In this document: positions 34,944 to 43,397 of the stretch, piece by piece
How the letters are laid out: each line of letters opens with the position of its first letter
Position numbering within the stretch: the first letter of the stretch is position 1
Assembly: GCF_947501225.1 (NCBI RefSeq)
Contig: NZ_CANMUW010000010.1
Location: 1-64,000 of the forward strand
DNA from: an uncultured Shewanella sp.
GTDB taxonomy: Bacteria > Pseudomonadota > Gammaproteobacteria > Enterobacterales > Shewanellaceae
Length of the DNA: 64,000 bases
Direction of reading: 5' to 3'
Position numbers and translations under genes: made by a program
Notes under the pieces: model-generated
Seen by the model: the letters and a program-made list of their open reading frames with translations, nothing else
What the model was told of the DNA's origin: nothing
The model's database searches: none

Positions 34944-36133
34944 GACAGTGCTTCTTTGCGACAAAAGATCAGGCTGGCATTACTGCCGCCAAAGGCAAAT
35001 GAGTTACTCATTATATAGCTAAGCTCAGTGGTTTGTCCTTGAGTGACCAAAGGTAGCTCGGGATCGTTGGGATCGGCAATACCGTCGTTTACCTGAGGTG
35101 GAAGGGCCCCAGTGGTATTGAGTGGGGAGAGCAGCAGATAACAGAATGCCGCTTCGATAGCGCCGGCGGCACCTAAGGTGTGCCCGGTCAGGGGCTTGGT
35201 AGAGCTACATAATGGAATGTGTTGACCGAATACCCGTTGCAGGGCCCGACTCTCCATGGCATCGTTCTTTTGAGTGGCGGTGCCGTGAAGGTTGATATAA
35301 CTGATCCGATCCGCTGTGAGCTCAGCATCTTCTATGGCCATACGGATCGCCGATATGGCTCCCAGCCCCTCTGGGTGGGGGGCCGAAATATGGTGGGCAT
35401 CGCTGGACTCGCCAATGCCTGCCAACATCACCTCGCCATCGCCCCTCTCCAGGGTAAACAGGGCCGCGCCCTCACCGATATTTATACCGTCTCTGTTGGC
35501 GCTGAAGGGCTGGCATCGGCCTTTGGAAACAGACTCCAGTGAGGTAAAGCCATTGAGTGTTAACCGGCAGAGGCTGTCGCCGCCGCCGACGATGACCAGA
35601 TCACACAGCTCTGCTTCCAATAAGCGTCTGGCACTGGCGAACACCTTGGCGCTGGAGGAGCAGGCGGTGGAAACGGTATAGCAGGGGCCGCCGATATTAA
35701 AGTAGTGGCGCAGAAAGTCGCTGCCGTTTCCAAGTTCCTGACGGGAGTAGTGATAATCACCGGGAAGCTGACCCTGTTCGGCCCTATATTGTAATGCTTC
35801 TTCGCCCTGAGCTATGCCCGAAGTGCTGGTACCCAAAACTATGCCGATACGCCCGGGACCGTACAACTCTATGGCATCGGATACTCTATCGGCAATCTGC
35901 TGTGCGGCGCAGAGTAATAATTGATTATTGCGGCTGGCAAATTGAGAGAGATTTCCGGGAAGTTCCGGCAGTGGCTGGCTCACCTCTCCTACTATGGTGC
36001 TGCTGTGTGGGATCAGATCGTCACGAACTCTCATCGCGCTGGTATCACCGCTGAGCAGTCGGGCTAAAACCTCTTCCGGGTTTTGACCTAACGGAGTGCA
36101 TAGTCCTAGGTGTGAGATGGCTATCTTAGTCAT
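34940..36133 (-). CDS. apeO: Beta-ketoacyl-ACP synthase, ApeO-like
   Basis: A 397-residue condensing enzyme with a full active site: Cys in VSTACSSSAK near residue 165, His in NLHGTATQ near 294 and His in LTGHTLGAAG near 330. ATG 36133 begins MTKIAISHLGLCTP, the expected N-terminus; the longer frame adds 32 residues without family support. In published aryl-polyene systems this KS pairs with a short chain-length factor, here encoded at the start of the cluster (48670-49386). It is coupled to apeP downstream by ATGA. Confidence 0.88.
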   Translation of the reverse strand: MTKIAISHLGLCTPLGQNPEEVLARLLSGDTSAMRVRDDLIPHSSTIVGEVSQPLPELPGNLSQFASRNNQLLLCAAQQIADRVSDAIELYGPGRIGIVLGTSTSGIAQGEEALQYRAEQGQLPGDYHYSRQELGNGSDFLRHYFNIGGPCYTVSTACSSSAKVFASARRLLEAELCDLVIVGGGDSLCRLTLNGFTSLESVSKGRCQPFSANRDGINIGEGAALFTLERGDGEVMLAGIGESSDAHHISAPHPEGLGAISAIRMAIEDAELTADRISYINLHGTATQKNDAMESRALQRVFGQHIPLCSSTKPLTGHTLGAAGAIEAAFCYLLLSPLNTTGALPPQVNDGIADPNDPELPLVTQGQTTELSYIMSNSFAFGGSNASLIFCRKEALS

Positions 36134-36229
36134 TATGTTTCTATCTAAATGTTTATATCTATAAATATCAGGCTTGTATAGCGAGGGCCGGATAACTTCG
36201 CTCTTCGTGCCGTGGCTGGTACAACACAC

Positions 36230-36883
36230 TTAAATCGGGGTTATTTTCAGTTCAAATTTTGCCTGAGGGATCGCGAGTTCGACCTCGGCCTGCCATGGTT
36301 CTATTTTATCAAAACTAATCTTGATGATGCTCTTGCGACGATTATCTTTCGTGTCATTGACCGTAGCATATATGGTTCGGCAGCGGGGAGCATCACACTC
36401 GGGAGATGTTAATCTGGCCCCCTGTAAATGGGCATTTACATCTGCTTGTGGCCAGTATATCAACTGGATGAGTGCAAGCAGGTATTCGGCTTTAAATTCA
36501 TCACCCAGGAGCATGTTTTGTTGGCTATTCAGGCTCACACCATCGAAGAGTATGGTAAACAGTGCTTGCCCTAATGGTGCCAGACCGACGAGTGTGAGTT
36601 GCCCGCTGTCCAGCTCCAGCTGAGTCAGCAGTTCATGACTCGAATCATCCACCTCTATGGTTACCCTCTGAGTTACCGAGCGTACCTGACTGTCAGCTGG
36701 AATTGGGGCAAGGCAGTAGCTGACATCTTTGGCCAGGGCGACACAGGTCTGACGCTCGAGGGTGTGGCTGCAGCTGCCGGAAAGCAGCGCCAGCAGGATG
36801 AGTAGCGAAACTCGCTTACAAGGCGTTAAGCCGTTTGTTATGGCATTGAAAAACCGGGCCATAGTCAACTCTCCCATAGCCAT
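36230..36883 (-). CDS. apeN: DUF3261 lipoprotein, ApeN-like
   Basis: A 217-residue predicted lipoprotein of the DUF3261 family, a standard but uncharacterised member of aryl-polyene clusters thought to act at the outer membrane. The hydrophobic segment VSLLILLALLSGSC ends in a lipobox Cys near residue 38, preceded by a rather long n-region. I chose the ATG at 36883 because it overlaps the stop of the FAD-oxidoreductase gene (ATGA); a start at 36853 (MARFFN) is also possible. The mature part is beta-rich. Confidence 0.75.
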   Translation of the reverse strand: MAMGELTMARFFNAITNGLTPCKRVSLLILLALLSGSCSHTLERQTCVALAKDVSYCLAPIPADSQVRSVTQRVTIEVDDSSHELLTQLELDSGQLTLVGLAPLGQALFTILFDGVSLNSQQNMLLGDEFKAEYLLALIQLIYWPQADVNAHLQGARLTSPECDAPRCRTIYATVNDTKDNRRKSIIKISFDKIEPWQAEVELAIPQAKFELKITPI

Positions 36884-38139
36884 CAGCGGCAAAGCTCGAC
36901 GATAAGGTTGAGCCTTTTCTCGGACTCTGCGACTAAGGGGTTGGCCTCATCCCATGCATAGCCTGCCAGAATTGAACAGACCATCTGCTTGATCTTGTTA
37001 TCGGGAGCATCATAGAAGATGACGTCCTGAAAACGGCCATCATACCAGGCCTCAACATAGGTACGGAAGGTATCGACCCCCAGCATCAAGGGGCGGGCGT
37101 ATTCGCCCTGCCAATCGACCTTTTCACCATTGAGCTGCCTTACTACACATTTAGTTGCCATTGAGGCTGATTGCATCGCGATGGTAACACCGGAGGAGAA
37201 GACGGGATCGAGGAACTCGCCGGCATTGCCCAGCAGGGCAAATTTGTCGGTGGCCAGGGTAGTGACATTGGCGGAGTAGCCTTTAAGCTCGGCACACTCA
37301 CGAAGGACTTCGGCGTCAGCCAATAGCTTCTTCAGGCCGGGTTCCTGACTGACCATGTCAAACAGACGCTGCTTCAGGTTGAGGTCCGAATCGCCAAGAA
37401 GCCGGGGCTCTCCCACGACGCCTATAGAACATCTGTCGGAGCTCAGCGGAATCAACCAATACCAGATATCCCTGTTTTGAGGGTGAACGCTGATCAATAT
37501 TTTATCGCGGTCTAAGGGTCTGCCATCGACCTCTTTACTGCCGATATTATCCTTAATGTGGGTAAAAATGGCACTGCGGTTGGCTAGCGTCGATGGCTTC
37601 TCCAGTCCGAGCAATCTTGGAAGTACACGGCCAAATCCGCTGGCATCCAATAGATACTCCGCCTCGAGCCGGTACTCCTCGCCGTTGGCATCGGTTACCG
37701 TTAACTTAGGCTTCCCGCTCAGGTCGACCGCCTTAACCGCTTCCCCGTAGCGAATCTCTACACCCTGGCTTATCGCGGTATCGGCCAATAGTTTATCGAA
37801 ACCTGCACGCTCAACCTGAAAGGTTGTCCCGTGACCCGCTGTGAACTTGTCGGTGAAGTCGAAGTCTGTGTACTTCTCTCTAAAGCGAAAAGCCGCGCCG
37901 TTTTTGAACTGAAAACCTGCCTGGTTAACGGTTTCGAGCATATTTGCCTCTTCGAGGGTTTGCATACAGCAAGGCAGTAAACTTTCGCCGATGGAGAAGC
38001 GCGGGAAATGTTGCTTCTCGATGACGATAACACGCTTGCCCTGTTGATGAAGGAGGCTGGCGGCAATGCTGCCCGATGGCCCGGCACCAATGATAATGAC
38101 ATCAATATCTGTCGTCGGTGTAGATGAGGAGGCTGGCAT
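36883..38139 (-). CDS. Flavin-dependent halogenase-like FAD oxidoreductase
   Basis: A 418-residue FAD protein of the tryptophan-halogenase/geranylgeranyl-reductase superfamily. It has the FAD motif GAGPSGS near residue 20, IGESLLP near 51, a conserved Lys in FQFKNGAAF near 80, and WYWLIP near 227. The last matches the W-x-W-x-I-P signature of flavin-dependent halogenases, and the Lys is where the catalytic Lys lies in many of them. A halogenase would need a separate flavin reductase, none of which is adjacent. The gene is embedded between apeM and apeN with overlapping start and stop codons on both sides, so it belongs to the pathway. Ring halogenation or oxidation of the aryl polyene is inferred. 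A GTG three bases upstream is an alternative start. Confidence 0.78.
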   Translation of the reverse strand: MPASSSTPTTDIDVIIIGAGPSGSIAASLLHQQGKRVIVIEKQHFPRFSIGESLLPCCMQTLEEANMLETVNQAGFQFKNGAAFRFREKYTDFDFTDKFTAGHGTTFQVERAGFDKLLADTAISQGVEIRYGEAVKAVDLSGKPKLTVTDANGEEYRLEAEYLLDASGFGRVLPRLLGLEKPSTLANRSAIFTHIKDNIGSKEVDGRPLDRDKILISVHPQNRDIWYWLIPLSSDRCSIGVVGEPRLLGDSDLNLKQRLFDMVSQEPGLKKLLADAEVLRECAELKGYSANVTTLATDKFALLGNAGEFLDPVFSSGVTIAMQSASMATKCVVRQLNGEKVDWQGEYARPLMLGVDTFRTYVEAWYDGRFQDVIFYDAPDNKIKQMVCSILAGYAWDEANPLVAESEKRLNLIVELCR

Positions 38140-40553
38140 CACTTAACAGTCCTTGTGAAAGTTTGAATAAAGGGGGATAACACAAATGTGAAGCCGATCC
38201 CCAACAGGAGAGTCAGCCCAAAGTTATGTATGGCCGGGGTACTGCTGAATGCGAGTAGTCCAAAGGCTAAAATGGTAGATGTGGCAGACATAAAGACCGC
38301 CATCATCACGCCTCGACTCTGCTGTTTTGATTCGGCAAAAAACAGGCTGTAATCGACGCCGATCCCAAATATCAGAATGAGAGCAAGAGCATGAAACAGG
38401 GTGAGAGGCGCACCAATCAGTCCAAGCAGTGACAGTGTCAACACCGCCGAAAGTGCCGGAACGGCGACGACGAATGCTGCCAGCTTAACCCCGAAGCGAG
38501 TGCTGAAGATCACCGCCGCTACTGCCATGGCCAGAGCCAGGAGCCAGAGAGTTAATTGACGATACTGGCCCATCAGATGGGAGATCTCACCGACCTTATC
38601 AATCAGCTGAACATAGGGGAGATCAGCCATAACCGCTTCCAGCTTATCTAACCCGGTGATCCCGCCGAGCAATACTATGGCTCCGTACCTCTCCTGCCCG
38701 GGGGAGGGGGTTATCCATAGTGGCTTAAACAACTTACCGGCATCTGAGTTTATAAAAGAGTCTGCATCTATATAGATCTCTTCTGCTTCTTGATAGGCTT
38801 GGGAGAGAGATGAACTCAGGGAGTCATCCAGGCCGAGCTTATCGATGATAAGGGGCAGGTTCTGCTGATATATGAGCCCCTGTAAGCGGTAGTTACTCTC
38901 CTGTTGACTCCTGCTTGGAAGATAGCTGCTCAGGCTAATAGCATTACCAATCAAGCCCTCTTCGACAGCACTGTTTAGTCTTGGTGAGAGTAATTCCAGG
39001 TGCTGCAGTAACTGCTCCTCGCTTTCGCCGCTAACTAGCAGGAATTGATTATCGGTTCCGCCGCTGAGGATGCCTCTCAGTTGGTTCTCCTCCTGTATTA
39101 CCGACAGCGGACTCTGCTGCAGGTTGCGAATATCGTCATCACTGGTTAATCGCTGCAGGCCTAGTGTGGCAAGGGGGACAAAGATTAGAAGCAGAGCCAG
39201 GCCGGTTTTTATATTCAGAGTGCGGGATATAAAATTTACATTATCCAGGTATGCCGCCGCCATATTCAGGGGCTTTTCACCCGAAGGAAGCGGACCTGAG
39301 GCGAGTAGAGGGTAGGCCAGATTCAGGGTGATGTAGGCGCCTAACAGCCCCGCGGCGCAGAACACCGCTACCTGCTGCATCCCCGGGAAGGGAGCGAGGC
39401 CTATTCCGGAGTAAGCCAATACGCTGGTGAGTAGCGCCAGTGTGATCGCAGGAAATATCTGCTTAATTACCTCGTTGGCCCCTCTTTTAGCCTGGGCCAG
39501 TCGTTCGCAGTAGAAGTGAAAGTTATAGTCGATGGCGACGCCTATCAGGCTGGTACCAAATACTAAGGTCAGCAGATGAAGCTCTGAGAAGAAAAACAGT
39601 GTCATCACCACTGCAGTGAGCAGGCTGGTGGATATGGTTAATATTGCTATGGCCAGTGGCATGACTGAACGAAAGGCGAGCCAGACGAGTAAGCTTACGC
39701 CGATAAGGGAGGCAAGCCCCAGGGTGGTGACCTCATTTTTGGCGCTTTTGGTCGCGGCGCTGGCATGAAACAGGGCGCCGGCCCTGAGAACCTCAATTCG
39801 TTCGTTTTGAGACTCGACCGCCTCGAATGCCTTTTGTAGCACCGACATCTGCAGGGCTTGAGTGTTGGGGTTAAAGGCGCTGCCTGAGCCTTTGGCCATC
39901 ACTATCGCTGCTGTCTTAGTCACAGGTTTTGAATTATTGCCACTGTCACCGGGAGACCATTGCCCCAGCAGTACTCCCTGTTGTACCTGCAATCTCTGTT
40001 TCGGTGCGAGTGCCTGCAGATTGTCCGGATAAAGCAGCAGTGGGTCGTTAGCGATTAAGCTGCTGTTAGCGTAGCCGAAGGCGTTGTAGAGCTGAAGTTG
40101 AGCCTGTCCGATAAGCTCGTCTATCCTGCCCGATGAGAGGGCGCTTGACTGAGCCTGGGTGAGTAAATTAAACCTGTGATTGAAATAGAAATGATTTAGC
40201 GCCTGAGCCTGATTAAGGTCGGCACTTCTGATATCAAAAAATGCGCCCCGACTGTCTGATACAAGGCTCTCCATCAAGGTGTTAGCAGCCGTGATAGCCT
40301 GAGTCTCATCTTCTGCGAGCAGTGCGATATAGACTGTGTTCGCCAGCTGCTCTTCGACCCTCGCGAGAGCGATTTCCGTTAACGGATCCTCCTGCAGTTT
40401 GGGCAACATGGCTAAGATATCGCTTTGGACCTTAGCGCCGCCTTGCCAAAGCTGTATGCCTGTCAGGCTGGTTAGACACAGCAATATGACCCAGAGGGCA
40501 AATTTGAGCCTCGCCGGGCATCGACTCAACCTCAGTGCCAGCTTATCTATCAT
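38139..40553 (-). CDS. apeM: MMPL/RND-family lipid exporter, ApeM-like
   Basis: An 804-residue inner-membrane protein with the RND/MMPL layout: one N-terminal helix, a large periplasmic domain (about residues 45-265), five helices, a second periplasmic domain (about 460-650) and a final bundle of helices. The TM4-type segment TSLIGVAIDYNFHFY and its counterpart FGIGVDYSLFF carry the Asp expected for proton coupling. It is the predicted exporter that moves the aryl-polyene lipid toward the outer membrane. Overlapping codons link it to apeL upstream and the FAD oxidoreductase downstream. Confidence 0.9.
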   Translation of the reverse strand: MIDKLALRLSRCPARLKFALWVILLCLTSLTGIQLWQGGAKVQSDILAMLPKLQEDPLTEIALARVEEQLANTVYIALLAEDETQAITAANTLMESLVSDSRGAFFDIRSADLNQAQALNHFYFNHRFNLLTQAQSSALSSGRIDELIGQAQLQLYNAFGYANSSLIANDPLLLYPDNLQALAPKQRLQVQQGVLLGQWSPGDSGNNSKPVTKTAAIVMAKGSGSAFNPNTQALQMSVLQKAFEAVESQNERIEVLRAGALFHASAATKSAKNEVTTLGLASLIGVSLLVWLAFRSVMPLAIAILTISTSLLTAVVMTLFFFSELHLLTLVFGTSLIGVAIDYNFHFYCERLAQAKRGANEVIKQIFPAITLALLTSVLAYSGIGLAPFPGMQQVAVFCAAGLLGAYITLNLAYPLLASGPLPSGEKPLNMAAAYLDNVNFISRTLNIKTGLALLLIFVPLATLGLQRLTSDDDIRNLQQSPLSVIQEENQLRGILSGGTDNQFLLVSGESEEQLLQHLELLSPRLNSAVEEGLIGNAISLSSYLPSRSQQESNYRLQGLIYQQNLPLIIDKLGLDDSLSSSLSQAYQEAEEIYIDADSFINSDAGKLFKPLWITPSPGQERYGAIVLLGGITGLDKLEAVMADLPYVQLIDKVGEISHLMGQYRQLTLWLLALAMAVAAVIFSTRFGVKLAAFVVAVPALSAVLTLSLLGLIGAPLTLFHALALILIFGIGVDYSLFFAESKQQSRGVMMAVFMSATSTILAFGLLAFSSTPAIHNFGLTLLLGIGFTFVLSPFIQTFTRTVK

Positions 40554-41377
40554 GGATAACGTTCCGGCTCAGTTTCGGGCTGAACTTCCGGCTGTGAAAC
40601 GTCATCGTGCTCGGGCCGTTCAGGTGAACCTTGCTTACCCGACAGTAACGCTAGCTGCTCTTCACTGAGCGGGGCCTTACTAATCTGCTCAAATTCAATT
40701 CTGCTTCTGTCTCCGTTGTTACTCAGCAGGGTAAGGGCCGATACCTGTATGGCACCCTCTAATATCATTTTAGGGATAGCCTTGAGGAGCAGGGGATCTT
40801 TGGGGATTAAGCCCAGTTGCCAAAACTCAGACTCCTCTCGTGGCTCTTCGCCTGTGTCACCGGCCTTGAGATACAGATGAAAGTGCTCACTCAGCTGGCT
40901 CAGGTTGCCACTGAGCAGTGCCGAGAGTAACTTAGGCATGGTTTGCGCCAGGCTGGCGGCTCCCTGAGCCGAATCGGCCCGTGATACCTGCTCTCGTCCC
41001 GCACTGTCGATCTGGATCAGCTCACCCTCTCTCAGTATCAGGGTCGTTTCGAAGGGCTGAGCCTGTTGCCATACCAGGCCGAGCCGGGAATCAAAAATAA
41101 AGCGCCCATGGCTTATTAAGGGGTGCTTCAGCACCTTGAGGGTTCGGTACTGAGTAAAATCTCCGCTGGCAGTCCTGCCTATCATGAGTCGTTCGGTTAA
41201 TGTCTGCAGCCGTTCATTGTCAGCTATTGATTCAAAAAGAGCGTCATAACTGGCAGATTGTGCCCCATAGCTGCTGGGTACGCTGATGCTTATCAGCAGG
41301 AGCAAACCAAATATGCCTGGCCCTCGCAGCAAAGCCGAAGCGAGCCGCCTGTTAAATGTGCTCACTCCCGGTATCAT
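40550..41377 (-). CDS. apeL: LolA-like lipid carrier, ApeL-like
   Basis: A 275-residue periplasmic protein. A signal peptide (cleavage near SSYGA) is preceded by about 20 polar residues. The mature region has the outer-membrane lipoprotein carrier (LolA/LolB-like) beta fold pattern, with GDFTQYRTLKVLKHPLISHGRF near residues 70-92 and GLVWQQAQPFETTLIL following. The Pro/Glu-rich C-terminal tail (last 30 residues) is unusual and probably disordered. It is expected to shuttle lipid-linked polyene across the periplasm. It is coupled by ATGA to genes on both sides. Confidence 0.82.
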   Translation of the reverse strand: MIPGVSTFNRRLASALLRGPGIFGLLLLISISVPSSYGAQSASYDALFESIADNERLQTLTERLMIGRTASGDFTQYRTLKVLKHPLISHGRFIFDSRLGLVWQQAQPFETTLILREGELIQIDSAGREQVSRADSAQGAASLAQTMPKLLSALLSGNLSQLSEHFHLYLKAGDTGEEPREESEFWQLGLIPKDPLLLKAIPKMILEGAIQVSALTLLSNNGDRSRIEFEQISKAPLSEEQLALLSGKQGSPERPEHDDVSQPEVQPETEPERYP

Positions 41378-41838
41378 TGCCCATCTCCCTTCGGGGAAGT
41401 AGGGCCTTGGGCGGTGTCTTCCGGTATCAGGTGTGCGATTTTCTTCCTGAAGATATCAGGCGTCACGAAGCATAGCTCCTTGCTCTCTGCATCAACGGCG
41501 GCTTGTATCGTATAGCCTTTGGTGAGTCTTTGGTTAGTGGCAAGATCCCTGACCTGATAGTTGATCTTGAGACGGTTCTCCCACTCTACCAGCGAGGCGA
41601 TAACCTTCACCTTTTGCTCGAACGTGCTGGGCTGTACATACTTTATCTGTAGATCGACAATAGGCCAGGAGTATCCTGAGGCTTGCATCTCCCGGTAACC
41701 GTACTGGATCTCATCCAGCAGCTGGCAGCGCACTATCTCAAAATAACGTAAATAGTTGCCATGCCAGGTGATCCCCATGGAGTCGACATCATGAAAGGGG
41801 ATCAAGATCTCAATCTCGGTGGTTAAGAGTGCTTTCAT
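41374..41838 (-). CDS. apeK: Acyl-CoA/ACP thioesterase, YbgC-like (ApeK)
   Basis: A 154-residue 4HBT-family hot-dog thioesterase. The active-site region HDVDSMGITWHGNYLRYFE near residues 16-34 has the Asp and the following motif of YbgC/4-hydroxybenzoyl-CoA thioesterases. I chose ATG 41838, which overlaps the stop of the ammonia-lyase gene (ATGA) and gives the family N-terminus; the longer frame runs through the ammonia-lyase coding region. It could release or edit polyene thioesters (inference from the ape systems). Confidence 0.85.
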   Translation of the reverse strand: MKALLTTEIEILIPFHDVDSMGITWHGNYLRYFEIVRCQLLDEIQYGYREMQASGYSWPIVDLQIKYVQPSTFEQKVKVIASLVEWENRLKINYQVRDLATNQRLTKGYTIQAAVDAESKELCFVTPDIFRKKIAHLIPEDTAQGPTSPKGDGQ

Positions 41839-43397
41839 GAACACACTTCCCATGACCCTTGCTGGATCTTCTCTACCGTCTGCCTCAGCACAGGTTCCAG
41901 GGGTCTGTCTTCGGTCAGCAGCTCGAAATCGGTCTTGACCTGCTCCAGTGTCCTGGAGATAGATGGTGTCAGCGATGAGTGGCAAAGCTCCCCTTGCGAC
42001 ACACGTAAGTTGATCCCCTGGGTCATGGCTAAGAGTGCGGCTGCGGCAACCTGCTCCGTCAACTGGAGCACACGCATGCAGTCTCGTGCTGCTATGGTTC
42101 CCATGCTGACCTTGTCCTGGTTATGGCACTCTGTAGAGCGGGAAAATACGCTGGCCGGCATGGTGTTTTTCAATGCCTCGGCAGTCCAGGCGGATACACC
42201 AATCTGTACCGCCTTGAATCCATGGTTAATCGCGCGCCTGGAGCCAGTCGAACCGGATAGGTTAGCGGGAAGGCCATTATTGAACTTAGGATCCATCACC
42301 AGAGCTATCTGACGATCGAGCAGATCGGCAATATTGGCCACGGTATTTTTCATCGAGTCCATCACAAAGGCTATGTGCCCGCCATAGAAGTGACCGCCAT
42401 GAAGAATGTGCTCGCCCTCTGCGTCGACGATAGGGTTATCGTTGGCGCTGTTTAGCTCGGTTTCGATAAATTGACGCATGAATGGCAGCGCATCTTGTAG
42501 TACACCGATAATATGCGGTGCACAGCGGATAGAGTATCTGTCCTGCAGCCTGTCCGAGTTTCTTGGGTGTTCATGATGATTGAGGTCTTTTCGGATCCAG
42601 GCGGCTATCTGGTTTTGCCCCGGGTGGGGTTTAGCATCGAAGAGGATATCATCGAAGTGGTTCGAGTTGCCTTTAAGAGTGAGCGACGCCATTGCGGTGA
42701 TGCGACTCGCAAGCCTGCTCAGGTATTGAGCCCTGTCATAGGCCAAACACGCCAGAGCCGTCATAACGGCTGTGCCGTTCATCAGGGCTAACCCCTCTTT
42801 CGGACGCAGCTTCAGTGGTGTTATGTTGAGTTTGGCATACACGTCGACCGTGGGCTGGCGAACACCTTCATAGATGACATCCCGCTCTCCCACGAGCACG
42901 GCGGCCAGGTAGGAGAGTGGAGTCAGATCGCCACTGGCCCCCACAGAACCCTCCTCAGGGATCACCGGGGTGATATCGAGGTTAAGCAGGGTTTCAATTC
43001 TCTGTAGTAACTCGTAGCTCACGCCGGATTTTCCGATTGCGAGTGAGCTCAGGCGGCAAGCCATCACGGCGCGGGCCTGCATGGGAGAGAGAATTTCGCC
43101 TAAGCCACAACCGTGAAACCGTGTGAGGTGCAGGGGAAGTTCATGCACAAGATCCATACCAACGGTAACCGTGCAGGAGTCGCCATAGCCCGTTGTGACG
43201 CCATAGACCACCCCCTCTTCGTTTAGCAGGCTGTCGATAAAGTCAGCCCCCTTCTGAATATAGGTTTGATACTCGGAGCTCGCTTTTAATTTTGCTTTAG
43301 CGCCCTTGGCTATCGCAACGACATCTTCCAGGGATAGGGCCCTGTGACCAAAATGAACAATCATCTCGCTTTTGTTTGATTGATTAGTCTGAGTCAT
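41835..43397 (-). CDS. Aromatic amino acid ammonia-lyase (HAL/TAL/PAL family)
   Basis: A 520-residue MIO-dependent ammonia-lyase. The cofactor-forming Ala154-Ser155-Gly156 triad lies in GSVGASGDLTPLSY, and the catalytic Tyr65 lies in YGVTTGYG. The selectivity loop reads RFHGCG (Phe94-His95), differing from the His-Leu of Rhodobacter tyrosine ammonia-lyase and the Ser-His of histidine ammonia-lyase. Placement inside an aryl-polyene cluster, directly before the thioesterase gene, argues that it makes cinnamate or p-coumarate from Phe or Tyr as the aromatic starter rather than degrading histidine; no hut genes are nearby. The start ATG is one base after the end of the apeJ frame. Confidence 0.88.
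   Translation of the reverse strand: MTQTNQSNKSEMIVHFGHRALSLEDVVAIAKGAKAKLKASSEYQTYIQKGADFIDSLLNEEGVVYGVTTGYGDSCTVTVGMDLVHELPLHLTRFHGCGLGEILSPMQARAVMACRLSSLAIGKSGVSYELLQRIETLLNLDITPVIPEEGSVGASGDLTPLSYLAAVLVGERDVIYEGVRQPTVDVYAKLNITPLKLRPKEGLALMNGTAVMTALACLAYDRAQYLSRLASRITAMASLTLKGNSNHFDDILFDAKPHPGQNQIAAWIRKDLNHHEHPRNSDRLQDRYSIRCAPHIIGVLQDALPFMRQFIETELNSANDNPIVDAEGEHILHGGHFYGGHIAFVMDSMKNTVANIADLLDRQIALVMDPKFNNGLPANLSGSTGSRRAINHGFKAVQIGVSAWTAEALKNTMPASVFSRSTECHNQDKVSMGTIAARDCMRVLQLTEQVAAAALLAMTQGINLRVSQGELCHSSLTPSISRTLEQVKTDFELLTEDRPLEPVLRQTVEKIQQGSWEVCS

Noticed and set aside
41839..41985. N-terminal extension of the ApeK thioesterase
   Set aside because: It would overlap the ammonia-lyase coding region by about 150 bases in another frame, while ATG 41838 fits an ATGA junction and the family start.
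41835..43397. Histidine utilisation (hutH) identity for the ammonia-lyase
   Set aside because: No hutU, hutI or hutC gene is nearby, the selectivity loop differs from HutH, and the gene is embedded in a pigment operon.
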